The translations under genes and the position numbers were made by a program. A model generated the notes under the pieces. It had not been told where the DNA came from and did not search any database. It worked only from the letters and a program-made list of their open reading frames with translations. A DNA stretch of 64,000 nt, from NCBI RefSeq assembly GCF_007655135.1, contig NC_045130.1, forward strand, positions 18,915,363-18,979,362, in the 5' to 3' direction. Origin of the DNA: Punica granatum (Eukaryota; Streptophyta; Magnoliopsida; Myrtales; Lythraceae). Of this stretch, positions 48,511 to 60,633 are shown piece by piece. How positions within the stretch are numbered: position 1 is the first letter of the stretch; each line of letters begins with the position of its first letter.

Positions 48511-51500
48511 CTACCTCAGCTTGGCCCGCTTACGCATGCTGTTGCTGCTGGGGCCAGGCCGGCCCTTCCCGAAAGTTGCCTTCATCTTCCTCTTCCTCCT
48601 CTCTTCCTCGCTGTCTGATTCGTCTCCCTTCTCCCTGTCTGCATTGCTTGCCTCCCTCTCCAGCTCCTCCCATGTCTTCCCCTTCTCTTCCTCCGAGTCC
48701 ACCTCCGAGTCCTGCTCCTCTTCCTCCTCTGACTCTACCAGCGACTCGCTGTCAGAGGCGTCATCATCCGACTCAGACTCTGACTGCACATCAGACGGCT
48801 CGTATCCTTGGTCCGATTCCTCTGACTTCTCGGAGTCTGAGTCGCTCACCTCCAGATTCAAGAACTCCCACCCCCCACCGTCTACAAAGCTCTGTGGATC
48901 ATCAGTGATGGTCTTCAGAATCTGTCTCCAGTTCAGGTTCAGCCTGCTCTCATAGTACTTGATGTCTGTCGTGTCCAGCCACTCCTTGATCCCATCAAGA
49001 GATGTAGAAGGGATGGAATCGATCCTCAGGACATCCTTCTTGAAATCCTTGAACACGATAGCCATGTCAAAGTTCTTCTGCCCAAGGCCAACCCTCTCCA
49101 AGTTCACAATCTCAATCTCGCTTAGTGTCACCACAAGGAAAGGGGTCTCTATCAGCTCAACCAAGCAGCTTGAGGTAGGGACTATAAAAGCAGAGGCCTT
49201 GTAAGGAACCCCATGGAACCCAAGCTCCCTCAGAGGCTGATCAAACTCAAGGTCCATCGTGCTGAACTGAGGCTGACTCCACAGGTCATTCACCCGGTTT
49301 ACAAAGTTGCCGAAGTCCATGTTGATCTTGTTCTTCCGGTCTCTCTCCCTCTGCTCCTCCTCAATCTCATCAGGGTCATAGGCAGACCTCTTCCCGCCCC
49401 CCAACGTCTGGACCACATCCATCACTTCAACATAGAATTGAACATCCTTGGTCTTCCGATTACCCACCATTATGTGGTTGTGGAGATGGAAGTGCAGCAG
49501 AGTAATCATCTCCCTCTCAGCAGGCTGAAAGAAGGAATGCTTTATATTCCCAAACATGATGTCAACTCGCTCATCCTGCCTCGTGGTGGAGTACCGGAAT
49601 CCGTTGACGTGGGCCTCAAGGGTCCCAGGAATCTTCCTCCCTCGGCCTCCAAAAGCTGGGCGGATCCATAAATCAGACAATCTGATAGGCTTAAACCGGC
49701 TACCTGCAAGCTGGAGCTTCTCCTGAGTAACCAAGGTCGCCCTCTCAGCCCTCTCGGATTCTCTCGCCATGACCTGCCTCCTAAGTGCCTTAATCTGCTG
49801 AACTGCCTCACTGATGTGCCTCGGGTCCTTGGAACGGAAAGACACCTCCTTGAGATAGATAGAGCCTTGAGTCTTCAGTGTGTTGGCATCATGGGGATTG
49901 AAAGGAGTCCCCGGGACATTGAAAATGATCCGGATGTAGCAATTCCTGTTAGTGTCTGCCTGGCTTGAGACAGTCCTTATCGTGGCCACATGGAACGGGA
50001 CCATACTCCCATAGATGGGCAAGAGAACGGCTTCATTCCTTTGGTCCACCTGTATCATTAGGTCCCTTGGTGGTGGGAGATCATTCACACTCTTGTAGGC
50101 AATGAGGTCGGCAGAAGTCTTAGAAGCTGATCGACTGTCACCACCACCACTTCCCCCACCAGCGAGCCTCCTTGCAGTTTCCTCGTTCTTTTGGCGTGCC
50201 AATTCAGCCTGGTGCTGCCTCCTCAGCTCTTCCTTTGAGATCTCGTGGTTGTCAGACCTAAGAGTGGTCTTAGACATGATGGGCTCTGCTCCATTAGCAG
50301 CCTCGGGCTTAACCTTAGGTCTCTCCTCTTCTTCTTGATCCTCGTTAAACGAGTAAGCAACATCCTTAACAGCTTTTGTGCTGACATGAGTGGCAACTTC
50401 AACCTTCTCTCCAACGATAACTGTGTCAGCGAGCAACAGAGAGAAATTCTGGTTCTTTGGGTTCTTTGTCTGGTTCTGCAAGTTCTGAAAACCGAGGGAC
50501 ACATTGAAGGCCATGTTCTGTTTCACCACTCTTTCATTCTTTGCATTAATATTAAACCCCGACTCACGAAATTCCAGACCAATGCCTGTTCCAGCAGATT
50601 TTGTTAGGTGGGGAACTAATTCAGGAGCATCCTTCTCAACTACAGAAACTGCTGCGTGGTAGGCTGCATTCAGCTTGCTCCCAGGCTTTAGCGAGTTAAT
50701 TGCTGTTTCCTGGGCCTTTAGAAGAACCTCATACGCCTTAATTTGCAAAGGATTTGCATCAATCAAAAATGTCCTAGCAATATTTGAGCAGTAACTGTTG
50801 TAACGAGATCCAACAGCGCAAATGATAACACTGGCAGAATCATAGTAGAGCAATTCATCATTACTGGCGGCACTTGGCCTGAGGTCGAACTCTCCACCAC
50901 TTTGGAAGATTGGGGGGTAGCAGATATCAACATTATCTGCTTTCAACTTTACCTTGGCCTTGGACGGGTCCTGTATGGCCTTCTCAGTGTCCTCCATCAA
51001 TGATGAATGAGTCACCTTCTTCTCCTCATCAATAACATTCTCAAGCTTTGGGACCACATAATTTTTCATCACATTAGCTGTCAAGTAAGCAGCCTTCTTG
51101 ATACTGAGGATCTCATTACCATCCTTCACAGCAAACAGGTCAGACAACCCATTCGTTACATCAGTAAGCTGAAAGTTTGCAGACTTGAGCTTCTCAGTCC
51201 AGTTCTCCAAAAGCCTACCTTCAGGAGCCTCCCTCACCGGGTAACCAACAACAGGGGTGGCATCACCCTTAGACAGAGCACTAATAGCATTCAGAATAGC
51301 ATCTATTGACGCTATCCCATCATCACCCCTTGCCTTAACATGCATAAGAATATCTACTCCGACAGCATCCCTGGCAGACCTTGTAACAACTTCAAGAACA
51401 GAGGCCTTCTTTTGGGTGCACAGGAAATGGATCTGCTTCCTTGTAAAAACCATTATCGTCTCAGGGAACTCAAATCCAAATAACCACATGTTCAGAGCTG

Positions 51501-51717
51501 ATGACTTGAGATATCGCAGATCCTGTGATTCAGGAGGAGTAGCTATGGCAATGACATCAGCAGAACCCCATAAGTCATCTTTCTGCTCATTCCAATTTGA
51601 ATACAGCAGCTTCAACCGCCTGCTGAAATTTTCCAGGTCAATCTTATAAGAATTTGCCCCTCCACCTGAAGCCTTCCCATTAGCTGGTTGCCCCCCTCCA
51701 TTCCGATGATCAGCCAT
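48511..51717 (-). CDS. SPT16: FACT complex subunit SPT16 (uninterrupted CDS, 1068 aa)
   Basis: One frame of 1068 residues, close to Arabidopsis SPT16 (1074), also intronless in its coding part. SPT16 pairs with SSRP1 to form FACT, the histone chaperone that moves H2A-H2B during transcription and replication in the nucleus. Visible regions: Gly-rich start (MADHRNGGG), a catalytically dead aminopeptidase-like domain (about 20-470; SSALNMWLFGFEFPETI, KSAGTGIGLEFRES), a charged helix (EELRRQHQAELARQK) and the SPT16 dimerisation domain (about 540-700; NDLPPPRDLMIQVD, NVPGTPFNPHD). A Rtt106/PH-like middle part follows (about 700-930; LDGIKEWLDTTDIKYYESRL at its end), then a Ser/Asp/Glu-rich acidic tail (about 970-1040) and a basic end (MRKRAKLR). 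Antisense open frames over the acidic tail are shadows. It shares its strand with the gene at 45.4 kb, 1.8 kb apart. Confidence 0.97.
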   Translation of the reverse strand: MADHRNGGGQPANGKASGGGANSYKIDLENFSRRLKLLYSNWNEQKDDLWGSADVIAIATPPESQDLRYLKSSALNMWLFGFEFPETIMVFTRKQIHFLCTQKKASVLEVVTRSARDAVGVDILMHVKARGDDGIASIDAILNAISALSKGDATPVVGYPVREAPEGRLLENWTEKLKSANFQLTDVTNGLSDLFAVKDGNEILSIKKAAYLTANVMKNYVVPKLENVIDEEKKVTHSSLMEDTEKAIQDPSKAKVKLKADNVDICYPPIFQSGGEFDLRPSAASNDELLYYDSASVIICAVGSRYNSYCSNIARTFLIDANPLQIKAYEVLLKAQETAINSLKPGSKLNAAYHAAVSVVEKDAPELVPHLTKSAGTGIGLEFRESGFNINAKNERVVKQNMAFNVSLGFQNLQNQTKNPKNQNFSLLLADTVIVGEKVEVATHVSTKAVKDVAYSFNEDQEEEERPKVKPEAANGAEPIMSKTTLRSDNHEISKEELRRQHQAELARQKNEETARRLAGGGSGGGDSRSASKTSADLIAYKSVNDLPPPRDLMIQVDQRNEAVLLPIYGSMVPFHVATIRTVSSQADTNRNCYIRIIFNVPGTPFNPHDANTLKTQGSIYLKEVSFRSKDPRHISEAVQQIKALRRQVMARESERAERATLVTQEKLQLAGSRFKPIRLSDLWIRPAFGGRGRKIPGTLEAHVNGFRYSTTRQDERVDIMFGNIKHSFFQPAEREMITLLHFHLHNHIMVGNRKTKDVQFYVEVMDVVQTLGGGKRSAYDPDEIEEEQRERDRKNKINMDFGNFVNRVNDLWSQPQFSTMDLEFDQPLRELGFHGVPYKASAFIVPTSSCLVELIETPFLVVTLSEIEIVNLERVGLGQKNFDMAIVFKDFKKDVLRIDSIPSTSLDGIKEWLDTTDIKYYESRLNLNWRQILKTITDDPQSFVDGGGWEFLNLEVSDSDSEKSEESDQGYEPSDVQSESESDDDASDSESLVESEEEEEQDSEVDSEEEKGKTWEELEREASNADREKGDESDSEEERRKRKMKATFGKGRPGPSSNSMRKRAKLR

Positions 51718-51744
51718 TTCAAGCTATCAGGCTCAATAATGGAT

Positions 51745-53135
51745 CTGCATTTACGCAAAAAAGGGGTACAGAAAACGGTCATTGAACAACCTAATAGTTC
51801 ATCAAGCCAAATTGGAATTCAAAGAGCAGAGCAAAATCATTTTTATCAACTTCGGGGAAGTAATTTACAGCAGAGAGTAACAGTGAATATTTAAGACCAT
51901 CTGGATTGAAAAATCCATCACTTAAGTAGTATCTCTTTATTCTTCTCCTATCAAGCAATATTAGTTTATGCAATATGAGATCACAATATGTTGAAGACAG
52001 CGCTCCTCCTTCCAACTGGAAAACATAGTCAGCAATCACAGTGTAAACCAGGGTAGGAGAGGAAGTGGAGCAGCTGACCAAATTGGAGATCCAGAAGTGT
52101 CCTTGACAACTTCAGCTATACTTCAAGATCTTATTTCTCATAAAAATGTTTCTTCTCACACAATAAAAATCACCTCAGAAAACACTCACAAACTGATAAT
52201 ATCAAGGCAATGCAAAGTCTCGTCCATAAAAACAACACAAAACTGTCTCTTAATAGAATTGCAGTTTCAATCTATTTTACATGCTAAATCAAAGCCAGAT
52301 ATATATATATATATACACACACACATTAATCTTCTCAAACCTTAAATCCATATTCAATGTCCAGAGAAGCAAGACTTTGGGAATGCCAACCTTAATTATC
52401 TCTAATAGGCTCTCAAAGTATAAATGTATGAAAAGAACTTACGAAGGATCAATGAGAGATCATATAATCTTCCTACTATCTTCTGGCGAAAATTGTTAGC
52501 TCGTGGTAAACTGGAAAACTTCCAACTGTCAAAGTACTAAAACTATGTCGAAATTCCAATATGAGAAACACTGCAGCAATTTTCCTTTAATAATTAACGA
52601 ATTGCAATGAGTCAATCAGAATCAAAGATGAAGCCCGCCATTCGCAGACTCACAGAAGTGCAGGAGAGAGAACAAAAACTCAAATTCTTCAAATTCAACG
52701 ACAATGCTAGTAATAATTTGTGGGTTTCAACGGACGTCCTTGCAAAGCTGCAGCTTTAACGCAACTTGGGACCTCAAAAAGGGCCTCCGAAGATGAAAAA
52801 TCAGTACAGATAAGAAGTGCAATCGAACACAAGTTACCAAGAAATCGTGAAACTGGACTTGCAGGAAACACTGAATCTGGCAAAAACGAAGTTCCTGCAA
52901 CTTCTTGAGCCAGAAACCAGCGACAGAATCGAAGAAATGAAAGCAGCAGAAACCCAGTAGTTCCCAGCACTGGTACGAAAGTCCGGCTGAAAGCTCGAAA
53001 ATCCGACGCCGGAGGAGGCGGAATGTTCGCAAATACTGAAAGCGAAGCTGAAAATAGGGTTAGGGTTTCGGAACGACGCACACAACTGGTGGCCCAGACC
53101 CGAATGGACATAGAAGAAGAAGATGAAACACAAAC
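51745..53135 (-). other. Probable 5'UTR intron of SPT16
   Basis: A donor-like TTGAAG|GTTTGTG lies at 53136/53135 and an acceptor AAATGCAG at 51745, leaving 27 nt of leader before the ATG. The intervening 1.4 kb is AT-rich, noncoding and contains (TA)n(CA)n at about 52299-52325. A leader intron is common in plant housekeeping genes; no transcript evidence is available here. Confidence 0.6.
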
Positions 53136-53239
53136 CTTCAAATTGAAGAACAGATGAACGCGGGTGATGACGGAAGAGAGGAGTTTCTGAAGACACGAAG
53201 CTTAGGAGGGACTGAGAGGATCGGAGTCAGATGGGAACA

Positions 53240-53665
53240 GAGAGCGCGGCCATGAGCGGGGAAGAAGAGAGAAAAAGAGCGCACAGACGAAAATGAAAAT
53301 TTATTTGGAGCAAGAATTTTCGAAGGCCACCTTATATAGGCCTTTTGACATCCAGTACGAAAAGAGGCTTGGTTTTGCAACCTATTACATAACTGCCACC
53401 CGGGTAATTTCCACCGTCAAACGAATTTACGACTTGCGATGGGCCGGAAGCATCAGCATATTGGGCCTCATTGCGTCAAACGGCCCAAGGCCCACGGCTT
53501 CGAGCATGATGTTGAGCCGAGCCCGATGTCATTTTACGCCTATCATGATTCTGCAAGTGGGGACTAATGGCCCGTTTGATAACAGGAAGGGCATTCCGAT
53601 TCGGGGCGAATTCCATACAGCAGGCCCATTCCGTGGTTTGGTGGACAATTTGTGTCAGAATGGGC
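53240..53665 (-). promoter_or_regulatory. SPT16 promoter with clustered site II (TGGGCC/T) elements
   Basis: TGGGCC or its inverse occurs at 53440, 53462, 53482, 53489 and 53633, with TGGGCT near 53660, upstream of the pyrimidine-rich leader at about 53280. Site II elements are TCP-bound motifs enriched in promoters of plant proliferation and ribosomal genes. The start site itself is not defined. Confidence 0.5.
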
Positions 53666-53769
53666 TTTTTCCAGATTGGACATCAATTCCGGTGCGACCC
53701 AGAATAGCCCTTAGATACGGTGAAGGATTCTTCATTCCTAGGCCTGTTCTTGAAGAATCCAGCAGGCTA

Positions 53770-54215
53770 GCTGGGGGTGTAAACCACTCATGCCGAGCAA
53801 AAATCTAGGAGGATCAACCTCAGCTCGTTCATTTTCTCGTGAGCTCTAGCTCGGGCTCGAGCTCGTTCAAGCCTAAATATCCGAGATAGAGATTGGCTCT
53901 TTAAACAAATCAAAGGCTCGGGTTCGATCTCAATCTCAACAAGGCTTGACTGAGTGAAGCAAATTAATTGTGCCTTATATGGGCTTAGAAACAATAGGAT
54001 GAGCTCAATCTAGTTTCGGCTTGAAACAAAATTACTAATTTATAAACTCGTCAACTGCACAACATACACAATATTATAAAAGTATAAAATCAAAAAGCTT
54101 GATTAGTCTCTTGTGCTTCTTAATGTTGAGCTCAACTCGACTCCCTCAACTGGTGAGCACGACTCAAGCTTGATGAGGTTGAGCCGAATGCAACCTCTCG
54201 TCCAGCTGAAAAGGG
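53770..54215. repeat. Degenerate GAGCTCG-rich interspersed repeat
   Basis: Begins GGGGGTGTAAACCACTCATGCCGAGC and closes with an approximately inverse GAGCCGAATGCAACCTC. The interior is rich in GAGCTC/CTCGAG words and inverse pairs (GAGCTCGTTC; CAAGCTTGA). Family not identified. Confidence 0.45.
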
Positions 54216-55498
54216 AATATTATACTCATATTTTATTGGACAATTTATGTTAAATTATTATTAATTTTATAGAAATTATAAGAAGTTGATGCTTAATTAT
54301 GTGTAGTTTGATATTGTAGGTCTTTGAGGACTTAGATAGAATTATGAGCAATATTGAGGAGTTTTGCGCAATTTGGAGAAAGCTAAATCATCTAGGCTAA
54401 CAACTTTCGCCAAATTTGAGAGCCAGCCTATATCTTTCGGAAATCTTCCTTTGTTTTGGACATAAATTTGAAAGCCAGCCTATATCTTTCGAAAATATGT
54501 CGAAAACCTTTTTTCTAGCTATGTTTTACCATTCTTTTAACCTAGAGAGTCATGGAGAGAGTCTTGTTCTAGAGTCAAATTCTTGATCAATTGATTTGAA
54601 GCAAAACATTGTGGAAGAGACTATTCCTTGAAGGAATTGTTGGGTTTTTGTTTTAAGATTCAATGTTGATTTATTAAATTGTTTATTTCTGAGCTATTAA
54701 TTGTTTTATGCAATTCAATATATTGAGTTTACTACTGAATATGAATTTTATTGCAATGACTCATTTGAATTATAATTGTGTTTTCAATTCCATGATGATC
54801 TAAACTTCTATTGTGGGTATATGATGATACCTAGGTAGCTAATATGATGATTGTAGTCATGTTATAGGATTAATAGATGTGTGGATGATTCATGATTGTA
54901 ATTCCTATAATTTCAATTATAATTCTTAATTGGTTATAATTGTTAGAAACACTATTGATACGGGAGTTGATATAGGGTTTGTTAGGAATTCTTGATTATA
55001 CTAATTAGTTAAATGCGGAAGCCGCGTTAATTAGTTTAATTAGAGATTATCCATGGATTAATGCAATGTTTCTAGTTAGTTATTCGCTACGACATTAGGG
55101 ATAATTAATTTAGGGCATTAGGCAATCATAGAACTGGAAGGTGTATGTAGTAGAAAAAAAGCAATGGAGAAAATAGATGGAAAATAATATAGTCAAGATT
55201 TCATGTGTCGCATGAAGCCTATTAATGCTTGGTTATGTCAGTTGAGGCTTATTATCCATAAGCAACTCAAATAAGCAACTTGATGTGTCGATAACATTGA
55301 GACGTTAGGCCATCATCATCATTTTCCATTTTATCATTAGACTTGGGAACTCATCTCCGGATTCTAGTTGCACATGCTTAATTCTAAATTATAAAGTGCT
55401 CTTATTGTTTTTGGTCTAAAAATTACAAAATGACATACTAGTGCTATGCTTCGTATCATGCAAATATCTTTTTCATTTTAATAACATTATTAATTTAT
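54216..55498. other. AT-rich intergenic, possibly an old LTR remnant
   Basis: No coding sequence recognised. The style (long AT-rich stretch with direct short repeats such as AGCCAGCCTATATCTTTCG at about 54423 and 54475) suggests an old retrotransposon tail, without defined ends. Confidence 0.35.
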
Positions 55499-56388
55499 GA
55501 GTAAATAGGCAATTTTGTCCATGACTTTCTAGGTTTACATCAATTTAGTCCCTCACATTTCGGTTACATCAATTTGGTCCTAGAGTTTTGAGCTGTTACA
55601 TCAATTTGGTTCTCGTTACATCAATTTAATCCTTGATTGGTCGACTGCAAGTCCTTGTGCTTTGGTGTGACATCAAATTGATCTCCGGTGACATTAATCT
55701 GATCCTTGTGGCAAAGGGGTAGACGACGTTACCGTCCTGTTAAGTTGTTTAAGGACTGAACTGATATAACGTTTGGGAAAATTGATGTAACTGGAAATTA
55801 AATGATGTTCGTTACATCAGTTACATCCTAATATTGCTGATATCATCCTTTCCCCCTCCTTTTTTCTCACTCGTTTCAAGACGTTTCATCTTCTTCATTT
55901 GCCTTCTTTCTCTCTCTCTCTCTCTATATTATCTTTGTTCAAGTGCGAAGCTCATCCTCTCCAAGTTCCAATGAGGTGATCATCAAGAGAAACCTCAATG
56001 AGCACTATGGAAGACGATAAGTAAAAGTTTGTCTTCATACCTAGGTAACTTTCATTATCTATCTCTTTGTGTTTCGGTGATATGTGGGTTTTAAAATGAG
56101 ATTTTTTAGGGGTTTTGATCATTACCACACATGCTTCCTAAAGTGTTGTTGCTTTGTCAGGATTTACATTCAGGTTTTGACATTATTAGGTATGTGCAAT
56201 TGATAAAGATTGTTTGGTGGGTCAATCATGATGTAATGTGGTTAAATTTTCATGTCCAAGTGTATGCGGTAGTTTTACATGTTAAAAATGATTTCTTTTC
56301 ACAATGGCATTCTGAAAATACAAGAAAATTGTTGTTTTTTAGGGTTAACAATTTGAATTTGTTTTCTTGGAGGGAACTGCAAGAGACA

Positions 56389-59300
56389 ATGGATGTGTAT
56401 CTTCATCATGGGGGGAAGTTTGTTGAAGAACTCAGGGTGGGTTATGAGGGTGGTGATATATACATCATAAGAAATGTAAATATAGATACAATCATCCTAA
56501 GTAGGAACTGCCCCCACGACTTGCCATTACAAGGATCCTACATTTCATACATATGATTTGGCCATAAACTATTTCGAGTCTGACCTTGATGCTAGATACT
56601 TGATCGGTGTCTTGCAAGATCAGACGGAACTCCACTTGTACTATGAGCATGGCCAAATAAATGATCCTTTAGAACTCAATAAAGAGGAGATTAAGGAGTT
56701 GGAGATGGTTGAAATTGAGAGAAGGGAGCAAAAAGCTGAACTGAAGAGAAAGTAAAAAGAGATTGAAAGGATGGAACAAGAAGCTGCAGAGAATAGGAAA
56801 TAGGAAGAAGAGATGGAAAGGATTGGGCCTGAAGTAAGGGACTGGGATGAGAGAAATGATGATATGGAGTTTGAACAGTCCACTAAGCCTGGTCTTGAGG
56901 GGATGAAATTTGTCAATGCCAATGTAGAAGCAAGTAAAGTTAGAACTAAGAAGAAGTATGTTACTGTGAAGGAGAAAAAGTATAAGGAGAAAATTTAGCA
57001 GGGCTCAAAAAATAGGAAACCAAGTTATAATAGCAAGGACATGCATAAGATAACAACACATGTTGAATGGAAAGAGATGCTTGTAGGTGATCATGATGAT
57101 GCAATACATGCATCTCTTGAAAGTCCACCAGAAAAATATAGGTGCTGATGTTGAGGAGATTCCATTGGATGACAGGCTATTTGACGAGTATGAAATTGAA
57201 GAATTGAAGTCATTGGGATGGGGATTTAGATGAAAGACAAGACAAGTTTCCAATGTACAATACATAAGACGATGCAAATATGGAAATTATTATTGGAATG
57301 GAGCTTGAAAATCTATAGGTCTTCAAGATGGCTGTCAAAAACATCAACATTGCAATGGAGAAGGAAGTTGATTTTATGAAAAATGATAATGCGAGAGTGA
57401 TGGCATATTCTGTTGAGAAGAAGGGCAATCATGTCTGCCAATGGAAAATATATTGTGGTTTGAATAAGAAGACAAATATCTTTCAAGTGATGACATATGA
57501 TCCTAAGCACATTTGTGCAAGAAGGATCGAGAACAAGCTGTCAACAAAGGAGTGGGTTGCAGAGAAGTTGATTCCTCGGTTGATGACCTAGCCAGACATG
57601 TCTGCACAACAACACTTATCAAATAAAGTTGCATGATACAATGGTTTTTAGGGCCACCAAGCTGATCAAGCAAAAGTGTGAGGTGAAAAAAAGGAGCGGG
57701 TTTATTGCACCATATAGCCTAACGTTGACAGATATTCTTAAATCTATCCCAACTTCGATTTTTTTATTCTGGTATCCCAACGTTACTAGTTTGATGTCAC
57801 CATTTATCCCCAGGGGGCTAGATGGTAAAACAAAAATACCAACGTTGGGATACCTCATGCAAAAAATCGACGTTGGGATAGATCTAAGAATATCTGTCAA
57901 TATTATGCTATATGGTGCAATATACCTAAAAGGAGTAGTATGCAATGCTGAGAGACTATGAACATGACCTACTAAGATCCAACCCTGGTTCAAATGTATT
58001 CTTGCAAGTCTAATCAAAGACATATGAGTTTCAGAGGCTATACATTTGCTTAGAAGCATGTAAGAGATGCTTCCAAAAAGGGTGTAGACCCATCACTGGG
58101 TTAGATGGATGCTTCCTAAATGGTTATTATGGTAGACAACTTCTTTCTCCAATAAATCAGGATGGAAACAATTCCTTCTTTGTCATTGCATATGCAGTAA
58201 TGGAAGTGGAGTGCACAGAAAGCTAGAAATGATTTCTTAAGAACCTCATAGCAGATGTGGGAGATCCAATACAGAAGAAATACACTTCTAGTACTACACT
58301 ATGTAACACATTAAGTTATCATTGTGTATTAGATTGTTACATCACTTTGATCCTTTATAAAGATATGAAATAAGTGTTTTTGAACATTGCAGGGGTTGGA
58401 TGCTGCCATGAAAGAAGTATGTATGATGCATCCCACAGATTTTGCAGCGGGCATATCTGGGCAAACTTGAGCAAGAATGTTAAGTGTAATGGTAGTGAAC
58501 TGCGGAGAGCATTATGGAATTGTGCCAAAGCAACAACCCCACAACGGTTCAAGCTGTGCATGAATGCTCTTCAAAAGATCAACCCAACGGCTGTAGAATA
58601 TCTAGGCAAAATTAATCCAAGCAAATGGACAAGGTCAGCTTTGGATAGTGACTATAAGAATGATGTACTAACAAGCAATATGTGTGAGCAGTTCAATAAA
58701 AAACCATTGAAAGTTAGGGATAAACCTATACTCAACTTGGTTGAAGAGGTGAGAGGGTACATCACAAGGAAGAAGATAAGATGCCATACTCAATTGGCCA
58801 GATACAATGGATTTCTTTGCCCCAAAGTTCAGGCAAGGTTGGAGGAACACAATAAGAAATCTAATAGTTGGGTTCCATTGTGGTCAAGGGATCCTCACAT
58901 GACACAGTTTGAGGTAACATGCCCACCATACTCTAAGTGTTATGTTGATATAAGGGCACAGACTTGTTCTTGTCGAGTGTGGGACTTGACTGGCATATCA
59001 TGCAAGCATGCCATTGCTGCCATGTTGTGCAACAGCCAGAGGCCAGAGGAGTTTGTCAATCGTCTCTTAAGGAAAGAAGTGACACATAAAGCTTATGAAC
59101 CCTTCATACATCCTACTAGTGGCCAAGATTACTTGGAGAGGACTCATCATGACCTTGTCCTTCCTCCAAAGATTAAGAAACAATCAGGAAGACCCAAAAA
59201 GTAGAGGAAGAAGGCTCCAGAGGATAAGGCTAACCCTCACAAGTTAAAGAGAAAGTTGAATGATCCAAGATGTGGCAAGTGTGGATAAATGGGGCACACC

Positions 59301-59788
59301 AAGAAAAGATACAGTGAACAACCAACAGTTAAGGGGAAAAAAGACAGGCATGGTACTTCTACTTCGGGTGGTGCTTTGAGTGGTTCTAGGTCAACTGAAG
59401 CAGACAATGTAAATGTTCAAGGGGAAAGAAATGAGAGTATGGAAACTACACTAGAAGAAATGAACATATCACAGGAATCTGCTCTACCCCAACCATCATA
59501 GCCATTTGAGTATGGTCTATATGTAGCACAGTCATTACAGGTACTTTTGCTTTCACTTGTACATTTGAATTTTTCTAAATGTTGCCAACTAATGGACTCT
59601 TCTTAATATCATGTATAGGTTCCTCAGATTGGCCCATTTGCTCACAGGTCCTTTTTCTAACCAATGATAGCCCCTCCAGTGAGGCCGCCTCACACTCTCA
59701 TCGCAATACACACCATGAAAGCTACAAGTTCTGAAACTGCTGCTAGGTTTGCAACATATTTCCACCCAATGGGACCTCCTCCTAAGTG
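56389..59788 (+). pseudogene. MuDR/MURA-like transposase, broken
   Basis: In order: PB1-like N-terminus (MDVYLHHGGKFVEELRVGY; YLIGVLQDQTELHLYYEHG), a charged linker, the MuDR DNA-binding region (FKMAVKNINIAMEKEVDF; HICARRIENKLSTKEW) and the transposase core with RPITGLDGCFLNGYYG and FFVIAYAVMEVE. Then come ASHRFCSGHIWANL, a SWIM zinc finger (CSCRVWDLTGISCKHAIAAM) and a CCHC-like knuckle missing one position (CGKCG-MGHTKKRYS). Stops and frameshifts separate nearly every block, and a 231-bp MITE is inserted between the DNA-binding part and the DDE core. The longest clean piece is 58374-59204 (276 codons). Not functional. The family catalyses DNA transposition with 9-bp duplications. Confidence 0.85.
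57697..57927. mobile_element. MITE inserted in the MULE transposase (8-bp duplication)
   Basis: The 231-bp unit has TIRs around TATTGCACCATATAGC that extend about 80 bp inward (...GACAGATATTCTTARATCTA...). It is flanked by AAAAGGAG at 57689-57696 and 57928-57935. A palindromic stem-loop element. It ends the transposase frame. Confidence 0.8.
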
Positions 59789-60240
59789 AACTGAAGATCG
59801 AAGAAGCTAATGTACCACATTTTGGGAACAATCACTAGAAAAAAAAAAACTTGGTTTAGTTATGTTTATTCCAACATGATACTGACTGGCACCATTTTTG
59901 GTTGGTCGAGCTTAGTTTGACAACATCATTTGGTTAATATCTATTAGGAAATGCTACATGTTGAATACATGTTAGATGGCCAAAAATATTGCTATAGATA
60001 TTGCCTTTTTTTGTCCTTTTGTATAGATACTTTGGCAAAGTGTACACTCTCTCGTAAAAACGTGTCTATAATATTAATGTAGTCATTTTTGTAATTCCAT
60101 TTTATTTTGGTAAGTATTTTTGTTCAGTTAACTTCATGCTTCAATCCATCTGCAATGGATTTATCCTTTAGTAGCCTAAGATGGCTTTGTTCAGTAGGGG
60201 GAAGGAGGAAGGAAGGCGAAAGTTAAGTTCAATTTGTTAA
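59789..60240. other. MULE 3' untranslated stretch
   Basis: AT-rich, noncoding, between the transposase end and the right TIR. Confidence 0.5.
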
Positions 60241-60633
60241 AAAATGGCCCTAGGACTAAATTGATATAGCAAGAAGAAGGCGGGAGTTCATTCAATTTGT
60301 TAAAAAAAACGAAGGGACTAAATTGATGTAATAATTTTTAACATTTAACACCGTCAGCATTAATACTTAATGGTCGGACCTTATTGATGTGGCAATGGAC
60401 CAAACTGATATAGCATTGGCACCTGATTGATGCACCTATACCATATAACTACCAAATTGATGTAACCGTCGCACTACTTGATGTAACTGTATTAGTCATG
60501 AACTAAATTGATGTAATAAGGACCAAATTGATGTAACAGCTCAAAACTCAAGGACCAAATTGACGTAATCAAAACATAAGGGACTAAATTGATATAAACT
60601 TCTAAAGCTGGGGACATAATTGTCTATTTACTC

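Larger units (their letters stand above)
55499..60633 (+). mobile_element. MULE with long (about 350 bp) TIRs
   Basis: Left end GAGTAAATAGGCAATTTTGTCC and right end GGACATAATTGTCTATTTACTC are inverse. Homology continues about 350 bp inward on both sides through repeats of the word TTACATCAATTTRGTCC. A MURA-like transposase pseudogene lies between the TIRs. I could not find a matching 9-bp duplication (left TTAATTTAT, right ATTTAACTT), so one flank may have changed or the ends are off by a few bases. Confidence 0.8.

Noticed and set aside
48521..48955. Ser-rich open frames antisense to the SPT16 3' end
   Set aside because: They are shadows of the acidic Asp/Glu/Ser tail codons of SPT16.
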